Shown here piece by piece: positions 48,749 to 58,151 of a DNA stretch of 64,000 nucleotides (positions are counted from its first letter, which is position 1; each line of letters begins with the position of its first letter). Source of the DNA: CAZSXS01 sp964611385 (GTDB lineage Bacteria; Bacillota; Clostridia; Lachnospirales; CAYPQA01); assembly GCA_964611385.1 (NCBI GenBank), contig CAZSXS010000001.1:1-64000 (forward strand). Direction: 5' to 3'. The position numbers and the translations under genes were made by a program. The notes beneath the pieces are model-generated. The model saw only the letters and a list, made by a program, of their open reading frames with translations, had not been told where the DNA came from and did no database searches.

Positions 48749-50434
48749 ATGAAACATTTGCAAAAGGTCGCAGAAAAGTATAAGGCCCTTATCACCGTTT
48801 ATCTCATGATGGGATTGACCCAAACTTTCCTGCAAAGTTTTAACGCGAATTATTTTCAAAAGGTCGTTGACAATTTTACAGAGGGTGTCTTGACAGCAGG
48901 AAACATTATGATATATGGCTCAGTGATGCTGCTGCTTATCATCGTTTGTTATTTGATTGAATATCCACAACGCAAACTGGAAAATGGCATGAGATTAAGT
49001 CTAAAAATGTCCGCCTTGCAGAAGGTAGCAGTAATGGACTATCTATCCTATGTGAGGCTTGGTACAGGCTCGCTGATACAACGAATTGAAAACGGCGCAT
49101 CTGCGGGCGAGAATATACTTTTCGGATATTGCTTACGGCTTGTGTGTGAATTGCTACCGGCAATGCTGTTCAGTATCTTTTTTGTCTTCCTCATTAGTCG
49201 CACTGTAACGATAGCTATTCTGTCGGGCTATATTGTCGTGTTTATCATCACGAAGCTTTTGTTAAAAGTCTTGTATAAGGTCAAGGAGAACATTCTTGTC
49301 AACGAGGAAAAATTCAACCATCTTCTTGTACGAGGCTTTATGGAAATGGTAGTTTTTCGCGTGAATCGACGTTTCGGATCTGAACTAAAAAAAGTTGAGG
49401 AAGCTTCCGATGAAATTATCTCATCAAAGGTTAGGATGAAGTTAATCCACGAAGCCTTTTTTACCATTTTTGCGGTGCTTATTGGCTTTGTAAAAATCGG
49501 AATCGTCGTATATGGCTGGAAAACAAGAACACTAAGCATAGGCCAGATTGTTGCGCTTGTCGCGCTTGTGGACAACGCATATTATCCAATAGCCATCTTC
49601 AATGTCATATACGTCGATTTCAAATTAGATAAGATCGCTTTCGCTCGCTATACGGAGTTTTTGGATGCAGAAGAAGATACTCGACTTACGCATGGAGAGC
49701 TTATTTCAGAATTAAGTGGGAATATATCGTTTACCAAAACAGGATTCCGCTATAATGAGCGAGAGATATTCAACGACTTTTCTGTTGATATTGAGCAAGG
49801 CAAAGCCACAGCCTTTGTTGGAGAAAGCGGCTCGGGCAAATCAACGGCCGTCAAACTCATAGCCGGGCTGTTGCACCCACACAGCGGATATATAAAAGTA
49901 GGGAACCATGACTTAAGTAAAATTAACTTGAACAGTTACTACGAGAACATCGCATATCTTCCACAAGAGCCGTCTGTATTTGATGGAACCCTGCGTGAAA
50001 ACCTAGTCTTTGATGAACCCGTGGAGGATGCTGCGTTGATTGAGGCGATCAGGAATGTGGGGCTCGAAAGCCTGTACGCCAAGCTTGAAAGCGGCTTGGA
50101 TACGCCGCTTGGCGAAAGAGGAGTCAGTCTATCCGGAGGAGAACGTCAACAGCTTGCACTAGCCCGGCTTTGGTTTACCAATGCAAAAATTATCATTTTA
50201 GATGAAGCCACGTCAGCAATTGATAATCTTACAGAGGAAGCCGTAATGAAAAACGTAATGGCGCTGCTTGCCAATAGGACCGTTATTGCCATCGCGCATC
50301 GTCTTGATTCTATTAGGCCATTCGATATCATCATGGTCTTTAAGGATGGAAACATTGTGGAGAAAGGTACGTTTGATGAGCTGATTGAAAAGCACCTGTA
50401 TTTTCAGGAACTGTACAATAGAGCTTCGGTATAA
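48749..50434 (+). CDS. ABC transporter, fused permease and ATPase (exporter type)
   Basis: This 561-aa half-transporter has about six membrane helices (1-300) and an ATPase domain: GESGSGKST (Walker A), LSGGERQQLALAR (signature) and KIIILDEATSA (Walker B), with PQEPSVFDGTLREN as Q-loop. No N-terminal C39 peptidase is present. It may export a peptide or lipid as a homodimer. The ATG at 48749 has AAAAGGAG upstream; the ATGs at 48728 and 48731 lack it. Confidence 0.92.
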   Translation: MKHLQKVAEKYKALITVYLMMGLTQTFLQSFNANYFQKVVDNFTEGVLTAGNIMIYGSVMLLLIIVCYLIEYPQRKLENGMRLSLKMSALQKVAVMDYLSYVRLGTGSLIQRIENGASAGENILFGYCLRLVCELLPAMLFSIFFVFLISRTVTIAILSGYIVVFIITKLLLKVLYKVKENILVNEEKFNHLLVRGFMEMVVFRVNRRFGSELKKVEEASDEIISSKVRMKLIHEAFFTIFAVLIGFVKIGIVVYGWKTRTLSIGQIVALVALVDNAYYPIAIFNVIYVDFKLDKIAFARYTEFLDAEEDTRLTHGELISELSGNISFTKTGFRYNEREIFNDFSVDIEQGKATAFVGESGSGKSTAVKLIAGLLHPHSGYIKVGNHDLSKINLNSYYENIAYLPQEPSVFDGTLRENLVFDEPVEDAALIEAIRNVGLESLYAKLESGLDTPLGERGVSLSGGERQQLALARLWFTNAKIIILDEATSAIDNLTEEAVMKNVMALLANRTVIAIAHRLDSIRPFDIIMVFKDGNIVEKGTFDELIEKHLYFQELYNRASV

Positions 50435-50449
50435 ATCGAAATAACAAAA

Positions 50450-50491
50450 GACGGGGCTGCTTGCTTTTTAGCAAGACAGCCCCGATTTTTT
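50450..50491. terminator. Bidirectional terminator
   Basis: CGGGGCTGCTTGC pairs with GCAAGACAGCCCCG, followed by ATTTTTTA. It separates the ABC exporter (+) and tldE (-). Confidence 0.88.
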
Positions 50492-50512
50492 ATCCATTTT
50501 TAACTTATGTTG

Positions 50513-51757
50513 CTACACCCAATCCCCAATCCGCTTCACATCCAGCTCCAGGGCCAAGAATGTAAAAGGATTATGCACAGAGATACCGTCTGTAGAAACG
50601 CCGATGTAGTCTTTGCCAAACATATCATACATATTGGAGCTGATAGAAAGCTGCGGGAGTCTTCCGTATAGTTGATCTCCATCAAAGAGATATGCCGATT
50701 GCACAGGAGAGGCAAATTCTCCCTGGGAGGTGAAGTCCCCGCCGCTCGCAAATTCCACCAAGATCGCCTTCCGTCCCCCTAAGAGTTGCCGTATGGTTTT
50801 TCCGGAGGTCTTGAAATCAATGCCTCGGGCGCTGACATCGGGCACGGAATCGTATTCCCCTCCGGCTGAACCGCTTTCAGCAAACTGAAATTGCTTTGCG
50901 ATCCGTTTTGAGGTAAAGGGAGACTTTAACACGCCGTTCTCGATCAGCATAAAGCGATCGTCGACAAGGATCGTGCCCTCATTGTCAAAGAAGCAACCAT
51001 ATGTGCTTGGAACATCTCTGTCTACAAGCAAGCTAAAATCCTCGCTAAAGAGCTTTTGTCCGATTTTGCCTGCAAAAATAGAAGCCTTTGTTCCCATGCT
51101 TTTGCCGTTTAAGTCGCTGTAAAACTTGTTCAGCAACGCACTTCTGTCTGACAGAAAGACAACAGGCATTTTCCCGTCTGGTATTTCTACCTTCTCCTCA
51201 TAAAAGGGCAGCAGCAGAGAGACTGTTTTCAAGGCATCCTCATAGTCGTATAGGCGTGAAAGATTTAAGCCAAAGCCGTCCATGATGTTTTTGGAGTGTT
51301 TGTATTTGACCAGCAGTTCTACCGAAACATGCTGATCCCGGTTCAGCAGATCCGTCCCCAGATCATTATTTAGGCTGACTTCCGTCTCAGTCAGGATAAT
51401 CTTGTGGCTAAAGGCAAACTGAGGAAAGCGCTGTGTCAAGGTTTCAAGCAGGTGTTTTGAGGTTTCGATAAACCCTTCCTCATTCAGCTTGAGGGTTTTG
51501 GATAAATCAACTGTTCGTATGCTGTTTTCTGCGGGCTTACAGTCGTAGGGGATTTTAAAGCCAAGCATGTGCTTTGCGCCTGAAATCAGGTCGTTTTCGT
51601 CATAGCTGCCGATTGCGCCGGATATGCCAATACAGCCCTGATCATATAGCCTCAGTCCGGTTTGAGTTATATTGGATTTCAACACAGCATTGATTTTATT
51701 GTTTACTATGGAAAGGGAAGTGATTTTCTTTTTTTCGCTATAGATTTCTTTAATCAT
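50513..51757 (-). CDS. tldE: TldE/PmbA-family metalloprotease partner
   Basis: This 414-aa protein matches the PmbA/TldE half of the TldD/E protease: GAIGSYDENDLISGAKHMLGF, AGKIGQKLFSEDFSLLVDRDVPSTYGCFFDNEGT, and a C-terminal region ending in ALELDVKRIGDWV. TldE itself lacks HExxxH and needs TldD. The ATG at 51757 has GAAGGAGCTTTGAG upstream. It follows tldD by 50 bp. TldD/E degrades unfolded peptides and trims some RiPPs. Confidence 0.9.
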   Translation of the reverse strand: MIKEIYSEKKKITSLSIVNNKINAVLKSNITQTGLRLYDQGCIGISGAIGSYDENDLISGAKHMLGFKIPYDCKPAENSIRTVDLSKTLKLNEEGFIETSKHLLETLTQRFPQFAFSHKIILTETEVSLNNDLGTDLLNRDQHVSVELLVKYKHSKNIMDGFGLNLSRLYDYEDALKTVSLLLPFYEEKVEIPDGKMPVVFLSDRSALLNKFYSDLNGKSMGTKASIFAGKIGQKLFSEDFSLLVDRDVPSTYGCFFDNEGTILVDDRFMLIENGVLKSPFTSKRIAKQFQFAESGSAGGEYDSVPDVSARGIDFKTSGKTIRQLLGGRKAILVEFASGGDFTSQGEFASPVQSAYLFDGDQLYGRLPQLSISSNMYDMFGKDYIGVSTDGISVHNPFTFLALELDVKRIGDWV

Positions 51758-51807
51758 CTCAAAGCTCCTTCTTTGGAAGTTCATGACTGAGTATAGCACG
51801 CATTCAC

Positions 51808-53148
51808 TCACTGAACATTCATATTCTTTACACGGATATAAGGGCCACCAAAGCCTACAGGCAACGGAAATTGATCCATCTTGCCGCAGCCGCCTGTAAC
51901 AAAGGATGATAATTCCAGCTTGTCTGAAATGCCATCAATATCAGCCAAGGCTTGAAATACATTGCCCGAGATTACCGACACCCGGACGGGCTTGTCGATT
52001 TTACCGTTTTTAATTGAATATGCAAGGGAAGGCGCCAGTGTAAAGGTAGACATGCCGGAACCGTGATAATAGCCCTTCACAAAAATGCCGTCTGCGGTTT
52101 CCGAAATCAGTTCCTCAAAAGTTTTTGAGCCTTTGTCAATATAAGTGGTGGTCATGCGGACGATGGGTTCAAAGCGGAAATTGATGGCTCTTCCGTTTCC
52201 GCTGACTTCCTCGTCTAAGTCGGCTGCACTACTTGCATGATGCAAGCGACCAGTCAGCAGACCATTTTTAACCAGATAGGTATCCGTAGCCTTGTTCCCC
52301 TCATCGTCATAAAGCGTATAGCCATTCCCCATCAGCGCACCAGATTCCCGAATGCTGAGTTCATCGCAGCCCACTCTTTTACCAAGACACCATTCTTTTT
52401 TTGTTTCCACATCTCCAACCATAAAGTCCGACTCACTCTTGTGACCGAAACATTCATGGGCAAAAACGCCCGTAGCCATAGGTGATAAAATCACCGGATA
52501 AATTCCCTTTTCAACCGATTCAGAATGTAGCATAAATTGCTCGCATTCTGTCAAGTAGGTTTCAAGCTCGCTTTCAAAGTCCTTCAAGTCGGAAAAGACT
52601 GTTTTTCCCTTTTGATAGGATTCTCTGAACTGCCGTTCACCCTCCGAAAGGATAAAGCCAAACTGAAAGCCTGATCGTTGGAAATCGTGCTTTAATTCGG
52701 CACCCTTGCTGTTATAGAATTCCTTTACCTTATACTCGTCCACATAGAGAAGTTGCCACAACTTGACATAGGGGCTTTTTTCTGCGTAAGGTATAATGGA
52801 TTGCAGTAATTCAATTTTGTCGTTCAGCCCTACCTTGCTGACTTCCTGCCCAGCGAAGGCCAGAAGCTCATCCTGATGAGACGCCAGCTTCGAATAAAGC
52901 TTGGTCTTTTCAATCTGCTCGTTTTTCTCTGCCAACTGCGCCAGACTGTCGATTTCAGATTGTATTGAGGCTAAATCAGAGGTGCTGGCATAGTACCAGA
53001 TCTGACCATCATACAATCGAATAAATGCTGCGCTGTATCTTTTTTCTTTGCATTCGTCCAGATTGCGCATGGTGTATTTGACATTGGTCGAAAACACATG
53101 CTCAATACGAACGTCGGTGTAAAAACCCTTTGGAAAGATATACTTCAC
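51808..53148 (-). CDS. tldD: TldD-family zinc metalloprotease
   Basis: This 446-aa protein carries the TldD zinc motif HECFGH (HExxxH) after GVFAHECFGHKSESDF, and the C-terminal cysteine ligand in TGGCGKMDQFPL. It forms a heterodimer with TldE for unfolded peptides. The start is GTG with AAGGAGGCGTAAA upstream. It precedes tldE in one operon convergent with the ABC exporter. Confidence 0.93.
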   Translation of the reverse strand: MKYIFPKGFYTDVRIEHVFSTNVKYTMRNLDECKEKRYSAAFIRLYDGQIWYYASTSDLASIQSEIDSLAQLAEKNEQIEKTKLYSKLASHQDELLAFAGQEVSKVGLNDKIELLQSIIPYAEKSPYVKLWQLLYVDEYKVKEFYNSKGAELKHDFQRSGFQFGFILSEGERQFRESYQKGKTVFSDLKDFESELETYLTECEQFMLHSESVEKGIYPVILSPMATGVFAHECFGHKSESDFMVGDVETKKEWCLGKRVGCDELSIRESGALMGNGYTLYDDEGNKATDTYLVKNGLLTGRLHHASSAADLDEEVSGNGRAINFRFEPIVRMTTTYIDKGSKTFEELISETADGIFVKGYYHGSGMSTFTLAPSLAYSIKNGKIDKPVRVSVISGNVFQALADIDGISDKLELSSFVTGGCGKMDQFPLPVGFGGPYIRVKNMNVQ

Positions 53149-53285
53149 TTTACGCCTCCTTCATGTTGTCCTTTTATCGTGACGCTTTGAAGTATAACAT
53201 AGCCAAAAAGTCAAGTCAAATAGAGGACTCATTAGGAAAATTGACGAAGGATAAAAAGGCAAGAGATATTTTCACGCCCTTTTGC

Positions 53286-53314
53286 TTGCAATCTCGATTA
53301 CTAACTGTTACAAT
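53286..53314 (+). promoter_or_regulatory. Promoter of the Ser/Thr kinase gene
   Basis: TTGCAA (53286-53291), a 17-bp spacer and TACAAT (53309-53314), 23 bp before the start codon. Confidence 0.65.
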
Positions 53315-53337
53315 AAGTGGAAGAATGGAGGTTTCGA

Positions 53338-55692
53338 ATGGATACAGATATCATTCTTTTTATAGTCAGTTTTGTTTTTCTTCTTATTTTTCTTTCTTCA
53401 ACAATTTATATGCTGTATACCCAACGCTTAAGTCAGGAATATCGAAACGTACAGGATGAAGAAACAAAGGTTTTTGATGCCTATACAGCAAGCGCAAAGC
53501 TTATTCCAACTGGCAAGAGTAGCCTGCAAGCGAAAGCGTTACCTACGTTTAGGAACGCACTGGAAAAGATACTGGAAGGCAAATATGTGTTGGAAAGCGA
53601 AATCCCAGGCAGTGGTATGAGTCGGGTTTTCGTGGCCAGAAGTATCAAGCTTGGGAATCAATGGCTAATCAAATGCATTCCAAAGGGAGATCGTGATCTA
53701 ATCAAGGAGGCGGATATACTCAAGCGCTTAAATCATCCGAATCTACCCAGGATTGTTGATATCCTTTCGGATGAAAAGGGAACCTATCTTATTGAGACCT
53801 TTATAGAGGGCTTGCCCTTATCAAAGGTACTGGAATCCGGACGGCGTATCAACCAGCCTATGCTTTTAGATTTTGCTGAGCAGCTCTGTGAAGTACTATG
53901 TTATCTTCATGAGTTGCAGCCAAAACCCGTTTATCATCTGGATTTAAAGCCTTCCAATATCATGGTAACACATGGAAATAAGCTGGTGCTGATCGACTTT
54001 GGTATCTCCAAAATGGAAGGGGAGGTCGAGTGTTCTCAGAACGCTGCCACCTATCGCTACGCAGCCCCAGAACAAATCAAAGGAGAGTTGCACGAATCAT
54101 TGAAGTCCTTGATAGAAGCTCGGTTTCAGAATTTGCCCTATGAGCGCTTTATGTGGGAGCTGGATGCAAGGACGGATATTTACTGTTTGGGTAGCGTTTT
54201 ATTTGAGTTAGCAACGGACAGAGCGCATACGGTTAATAATATGGATTTACTGAAGCTGTATGTATCCGAGGACTTGGCGCAGATCATCTGTAAGTGCCTG
54301 GAGCTTTACCCCCATAAGCGCTACGGCTCTGCTCGAGAGTTATTGAAGGAGATTCAGAAGTTAAAAGAGCGAAAGTCTCGAGTCATTCACCGTCTGTCTT
54401 TGCGAAAAGTAGCAGCCTGGACCCTGGGTTGCAGCCTTCTATTCTCCACAGTTGCCTTTGGAGGGGCAGGGTATGCCTTTATCATTGAACAGAATTCCAT
54501 TTACGATGTAAACCCTGATGCGGTTACCATCAGTCTTCAACAGACCACGGAGCTTCAAATCCGCAAGTTGGACAGTAAAGGCAATGTGGCAGATATTGAT
54601 CCCTATTCTGTGCGTTGGATTAGCACGGGTGAAGGCATTGCAAAGATTGACGGGCGCTGGTTGGCCGGTTTAAATATAGGTACAACCACGATTAACGGCA
54701 CTCGTCGGGGGAAAGCCATCAATGTGGCTGTAAAGGTGGTCGAACCTCTTCATGATACAGTTCCGGTTGTACAGCGCTTTGCCTCGGCTCGTACTGCCAG
54801 TGTACTTTTAGGCACCACCTTGCGGGAACATATTTATGGGCAGAGACCTGAATTGGTTTCACCTGAAAGCATGGCGCTGTCAGAGGACGGCAGTATATAC
54901 TTCTGTGATGCAGGTGTATTGAAGCGAATCCAACAAAGCCAGGTCGAGCCTCTCTCCTTGGGTGCTCCCTATCTAGAGGCAAAAATAGTCCGAACCTTCA
55001 AGGATAGCCTTTATGTACTTACCTATGAGTGGGAAAAAGATGGAAGCTTTTATCGAAGCCTTCTTCAAGAGAAGGATGGGCGCTTCGAGACTTTACTTAC
55101 TGATAGCGCAATTTTTTCTAGTATTGAGGACTTTGTGGTAACAAAGGACTATCTGTATTACATAGAGTACAACATCGCCACAGATAGCACCTACTTAAGC
55201 CAACTTACTCTGGAAGATGGAACGATACTCCGTCACGAAATCAAACAAGGCGCTAAGGCCATTACAGCAGATGAGAAGGGGAATATTTACTTTTCAAATA
55301 CCGAATTGGGAACGATCAGCCGCTTCAAGAACGGAAAGGTCTTTAATCTAGCGGGAATTGAGAAGGAAAAAGCCTTTGTCGATGGGGAGCTGCCAAGATT
55401 TTATTCTCCTACCCGCTTGCACTGGGTTCAGGGAGCGATCTATGTATGGGACTTTAATGTGCTTCGAAAATTGAACTTAAACAACGATATTATGCTGTCT
55501 GCCGAAACGATCGCTGGAGAGGTTTCGACCGATTTTTCACAAGCACAGATTGGTAGCAGTCCAGCTGAAGACCTGATCTGGCCAAACAGCCTGCTTACAG
55601 ACTTTATTGTTGAAGAGCATAGTTTTATCGTAAGCGACCCCAAGCACAGTCTGCTTTGGGCGGTACGACCATCTATACCTGGTATCCAATGA
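53338..55692 (+). CDS. Membrane Ser/Thr protein kinase with Big2-like and beta-propeller extracellular part
   Basis: This 784-aa protein has an N-terminal membrane anchor (residues 5-27). A Hanks-type kinase domain follows (83-345: IPGSGMSRVFVA, catalytic lysine K112, E124, YHLDLKPSN with D202, DFG at 220-222). A second membrane segment lies at about 366-388. The outer part has a Big2-like domain (VNPDAVTISLQQTTELQIR...) and a propeller-like region of repeated strands (DGSIYFCDAGVLKRI, GNIYFSNTELGTISRF). The first anchor makes the topology unlike PrkC, whose kinase is N-terminal. GGAGGTTTCGA precedes the start. Confidence 0.9.
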   Translation: MDTDIILFIVSFVFLLIFLSSTIYMLYTQRLSQEYRNVQDEETKVFDAYTASAKLIPTGKSSLQAKALPTFRNALEKILEGKYVLESEIPGSGMSRVFVARSIKLGNQWLIKCIPKGDRDLIKEADILKRLNHPNLPRIVDILSDEKGTYLIETFIEGLPLSKVLESGRRINQPMLLDFAEQLCEVLCYLHELQPKPVYHLDLKPSNIMVTHGNKLVLIDFGISKMEGEVECSQNAATYRYAAPEQIKGELHESLKSLIEARFQNLPYERFMWELDARTDIYCLGSVLFELATDRAHTVNNMDLLKLYVSEDLAQIICKCLELYPHKRYGSARELLKEIQKLKERKSRVIHRLSLRKVAAWTLGCSLLFSTVAFGGAGYAFIIEQNSIYDVNPDAVTISLQQTTELQIRKLDSKGNVADIDPYSVRWISTGEGIAKIDGRWLAGLNIGTTTINGTRRGKAINVAVKVVEPLHDTVPVVQRFASARTASVLLGTTLREHIYGQRPELVSPESMALSEDGSIYFCDAGVLKRIQQSQVEPLSLGAPYLEAKIVRTFKDSLYVLTYEWEKDGSFYRSLLQEKDGRFETLLTDSAIFSSIEDFVVTKDYLYYIEYNIATDSTYLSQLTLEDGTILRHEIKQGAKAITADEKGNIYFSNTELGTISRFKNGKVFNLAGIEKEKAFVDGELPRFYSPTRLHWVQGAIYVWDFNVLRKLNLNNDIMLSAETIAGEVSTDFSQAQIGSSPAEDLIWPNSLLTDFIVEEHSFIVSDPKHSLLWAVRPSIPGIQ

Positions 55693-55742
55693 TTGGAAGT
55701 GATGGGATCGGAAATGATGGGATAGAATGGGAAATAATCAGA

Positions 55743-55763
55743 AATGAATGAATGAATGAATGA
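55743..55763 (+). repeat. ATGA microsatellite before the SLH protein gene
   Basis: Five tandem AATG units lie 4 bp before the AGGAGG site. Slippage could alter spacing of any upstream signal, but not the reading frame from the TTG start. Confidence 0.75.
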
Positions 55764-55779
55764 ACTAGGAGGATTTCCA

Positions 55780-58053
55780 TTGAAAAACAAAATTGCTTTA
55801 TTTGCAGTTATTTTTGCTGTTCTTGCGCTCTTTACATCCATTTATGCAGCCACTTTGTTGGACAATGCGGCTATACAGCAAAAGATAAACGAATTAAACA
55901 GCCTTTCTGGAAAAATAGCAAGCTTGTCCAGAGTGGAGGATTTTTATGCCGCACTGGTTAGCCCCACGGGAAGCAGCGCTTTAAGTGTAGGAAATGTAAG
56001 CACAATTGGGATCAGCTCAGAGCTTTCGGCAAACCCGATTTCTGCTCAACAAACCTTGGCTTATCTCCTGGGGTATGACGGAAGCACAAATTATTCCGCT
56101 TTTAAACAAGCCACGACGTACATAACCTCCTGCGCTGGGCTCGCCCTTCAAGCCCCTGTAAGTATAAGCTATGATTCTGCCAATCAACAAGCTTCCGTAG
56201 CTGCAGCACAGTACTTGAATCAAATGAGCTTTACGAATCCAGCTCCGGCCACCCCCTCAACAGCAGAGCTTACAAGCCTACGGAACCAAGCTACACAGGC
56301 CATACAGGCAGCCATTCAGACTTATCAAAGCTTTCTTACAGTGCAGTCCCCGGTGGCGCCCCCTGTAAGTGTTGCACCGACACCACCCCTACCTATACCC
56401 GACCCGACACCCGAAGTTACTCCGGAACCCACTCCTGAGCCTACGCCGGAACCCACGCCACAACCTACACTGCAAGCAAAGCCTGTAACGACCCCAACGC
56501 CAACATTGTCGTCCACTCCTGCTGTCAGTCCTTCCAAGCCTGCCCCATCGACGCAAGCTTCTGCTCTCCCTAGTGCTTCCAAAGCACCTTCCCCCTCTGC
56601 TTCGACTTCCCCTTCCACTCCTGCTTCTTCCCCTGCCTCTAGTTCGGTCTCTTCCGGCGCACCTGCCGCAGCGAATGCCTCGGCTGCACCCAATACTGCA
56701 AGCAATCCAAGCTCAAGTACGCAGCCTCCCCAAGCGGTACCATCAGCCTTAACGCTTACAGTAAGCTTATCCAATGAGAAAATGGAAGCTATCCAGTCTG
56801 TATCAGATTTCCAATCGGCAAGCAAGGTGCTTACAGAAGAACTGAACAAACTCACACCTGAGAAAAAGGTCTCTAAGGAAGCAGTGGATGAATTTACCCT
56901 GTTTGTTGAGGAAGCCTTAGCTAAGGCAAGCACGATTGCCATTGATTCGGGGGATATACGTATTGATGCCTCGCTGCTTGCACCAATGGAAGCGGCTTAC
57001 AACGATGCTTTGGATGGGGTCATGCAATCGCTATCCGAAAATGGGCTTGAACCCACCCGTGAAATTAGAAAAAAGCTTACCCTAACCTTAAACGAGGGTG
57101 ACGCCGTAAATATGGTCTTAGATATGCCAGAGTCTGGCGGCGAAAAGGTGAATATTAAGATCGTGGCTCCGGAATTTTCACTTGAGATTCTACCTCAGCC
57201 CGTGGGTGGAGAGCCTCTATCCATTAGTGCCAAGATTATTAATACCCTGTCCTACAAGACTTCTAGGCGTCCGACATTTGTAAGCGGAAACTTTCATCCG
57301 TCTATAGAAGTCAGCTTGAATCGGGAGCGCTTGGAGGAACCGATCATTCTTTCCTTACCAGCTGTGGAAGGGAATGTAGCCTTTCAGGCGCTCAGCCTGT
57401 CTGATGATCCTCTGCCCAGCCGCTATAACCCAATGAGTCATACAATTGATGCAAGAATCGGCACGGGCGGAGTCTACACCGTAAAGGAAAGTCAGCTTGA
57501 CTTCAAAGATATAGAACACAAATCTGAAGAAATCCAATATGCAATCCGCTACCTAGCCTCCAGGGGTCTTATGCTGGGAACCTATGAAAAAATATTTGAG
57601 CCTGATGCGGAGATTACAAGAGCAGAGATTGCAGCGGTTATCCTTCGCTGCATGGGAAAGTTGGATCCCAATGCAGATGGCCACTATAAGGATGTAACCC
57701 GCCAGGTTTGGTATTTTGGTTCAGCCGGTTCGGCCAAGCAGCAAGGGCTAATGCTGGGATATGAAGACGACACCTTCAGAGGAGAAGTTGCGGCTTCCAA
57801 GGAGCAGATTTTTGCCGTTATGGCAAGAACCCTTCAATTGGAAATGGACTACAAATATCCCTCCAACCCTGACCAGTACATAAGCTTCAATGATGCCTCC
57901 AGCATCAGCCCTTGGGCCAAACAAGACCTTGCCTTAGCCTCCAGAGAAAAATTAATCGTGGTCTCCGAAAGCGGTTCCTTCGAAGGAATGAAAGCTATGA
58001 CCCGAGGTGAGGCGTCCATTGCTTTTGTTCGGATGTTTGAAAAATTATGGTAG
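55780..58053 (+). CDS. S-layer homology (SLH) domain surface protein
   Basis: This 757-aa exported protein has a signal peptide (LKNKIALFAVIFAVLALFTSIYA), a helical N-terminal part, a long Pro/Thr/Ser-rich linker (about 200-320, including PEPTPEPTPEPT), a beta-rich middle and three C-terminal SLH repeats (FKDIEHKSEEIQYAIRYLASRGLMLG, YKDVTRQVWYFGSAGSAKQQGLMLGYEDDTF, FNDASSISPWAKQDLALA) that bind wall polymer. The start is TTG with AGGAGG eight bases upstream. It follows the kinase gene by 87 bp and may share its transcript. Confidence 0.9.
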   Translation: MKNKIALFAVIFAVLALFTSIYAATLLDNAAIQQKINELNSLSGKIASLSRVEDFYAALVSPTGSSALSVGNVSTIGISSELSANPISAQQTLAYLLGYDGSTNYSAFKQATTYITSCAGLALQAPVSISYDSANQQASVAAAQYLNQMSFTNPAPATPSTAELTSLRNQATQAIQAAIQTYQSFLTVQSPVAPPVSVAPTPPLPIPDPTPEVTPEPTPEPTPEPTPQPTLQAKPVTTPTPTLSSTPAVSPSKPAPSTQASALPSASKAPSPSASTSPSTPASSPASSSVSSGAPAAANASAAPNTASNPSSSTQPPQAVPSALTLTVSLSNEKMEAIQSVSDFQSASKVLTEELNKLTPEKKVSKEAVDEFTLFVEEALAKASTIAIDSGDIRIDASLLAPMEAAYNDALDGVMQSLSENGLEPTREIRKKLTLTLNEGDAVNMVLDMPESGGEKVNIKIVAPEFSLEILPQPVGGEPLSISAKIINTLSYKTSRRPTFVSGNFHPSIEVSLNRERLEEPIILSLPAVEGNVAFQALSLSDDPLPSRYNPMSHTIDARIGTGGVYTVKESQLDFKDIEHKSEEIQYAIRYLASRGLMLGTYEKIFEPDAEITRAEIAAVILRCMGKLDPNADGHYKDVTRQVWYFGSAGSAKQQGLMLGYEDDTFRGEVAASKEQIFAVMARTLQLEMDYKYPSNPDQYISFNDASSISPWAKQDLALASREKLIVVSESGSFEGMKAMTRGEASIAFVRMFEKLW

Positions 58054-58100
58054 TATATCTTATAATTAGTTTGATGAAAAAGATTCACCGTGGTTGAATT

Positions 58101-58151
58101 AAAAAAACGTGGCCGAATGATGTGATATCATTTTGCCACGTTTTTGTTTTT
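58101..58151. terminator. Bidirectional terminator
   Basis: AAAAAAACGTGGC pairs with GCCACGTTTTT around an inner ATGAT/ATCAT pair, followed by GTTTTT. It lies between the SLH gene (+) and the sensor kinase (-). Confidence 0.85.

Noticed and set aside
56325..56942. Gly/Val-rich frame antisense to the SLH gene
   Set aside because: It is the shadow of the Pro/Thr/Ser-rich linker and has no start signal.
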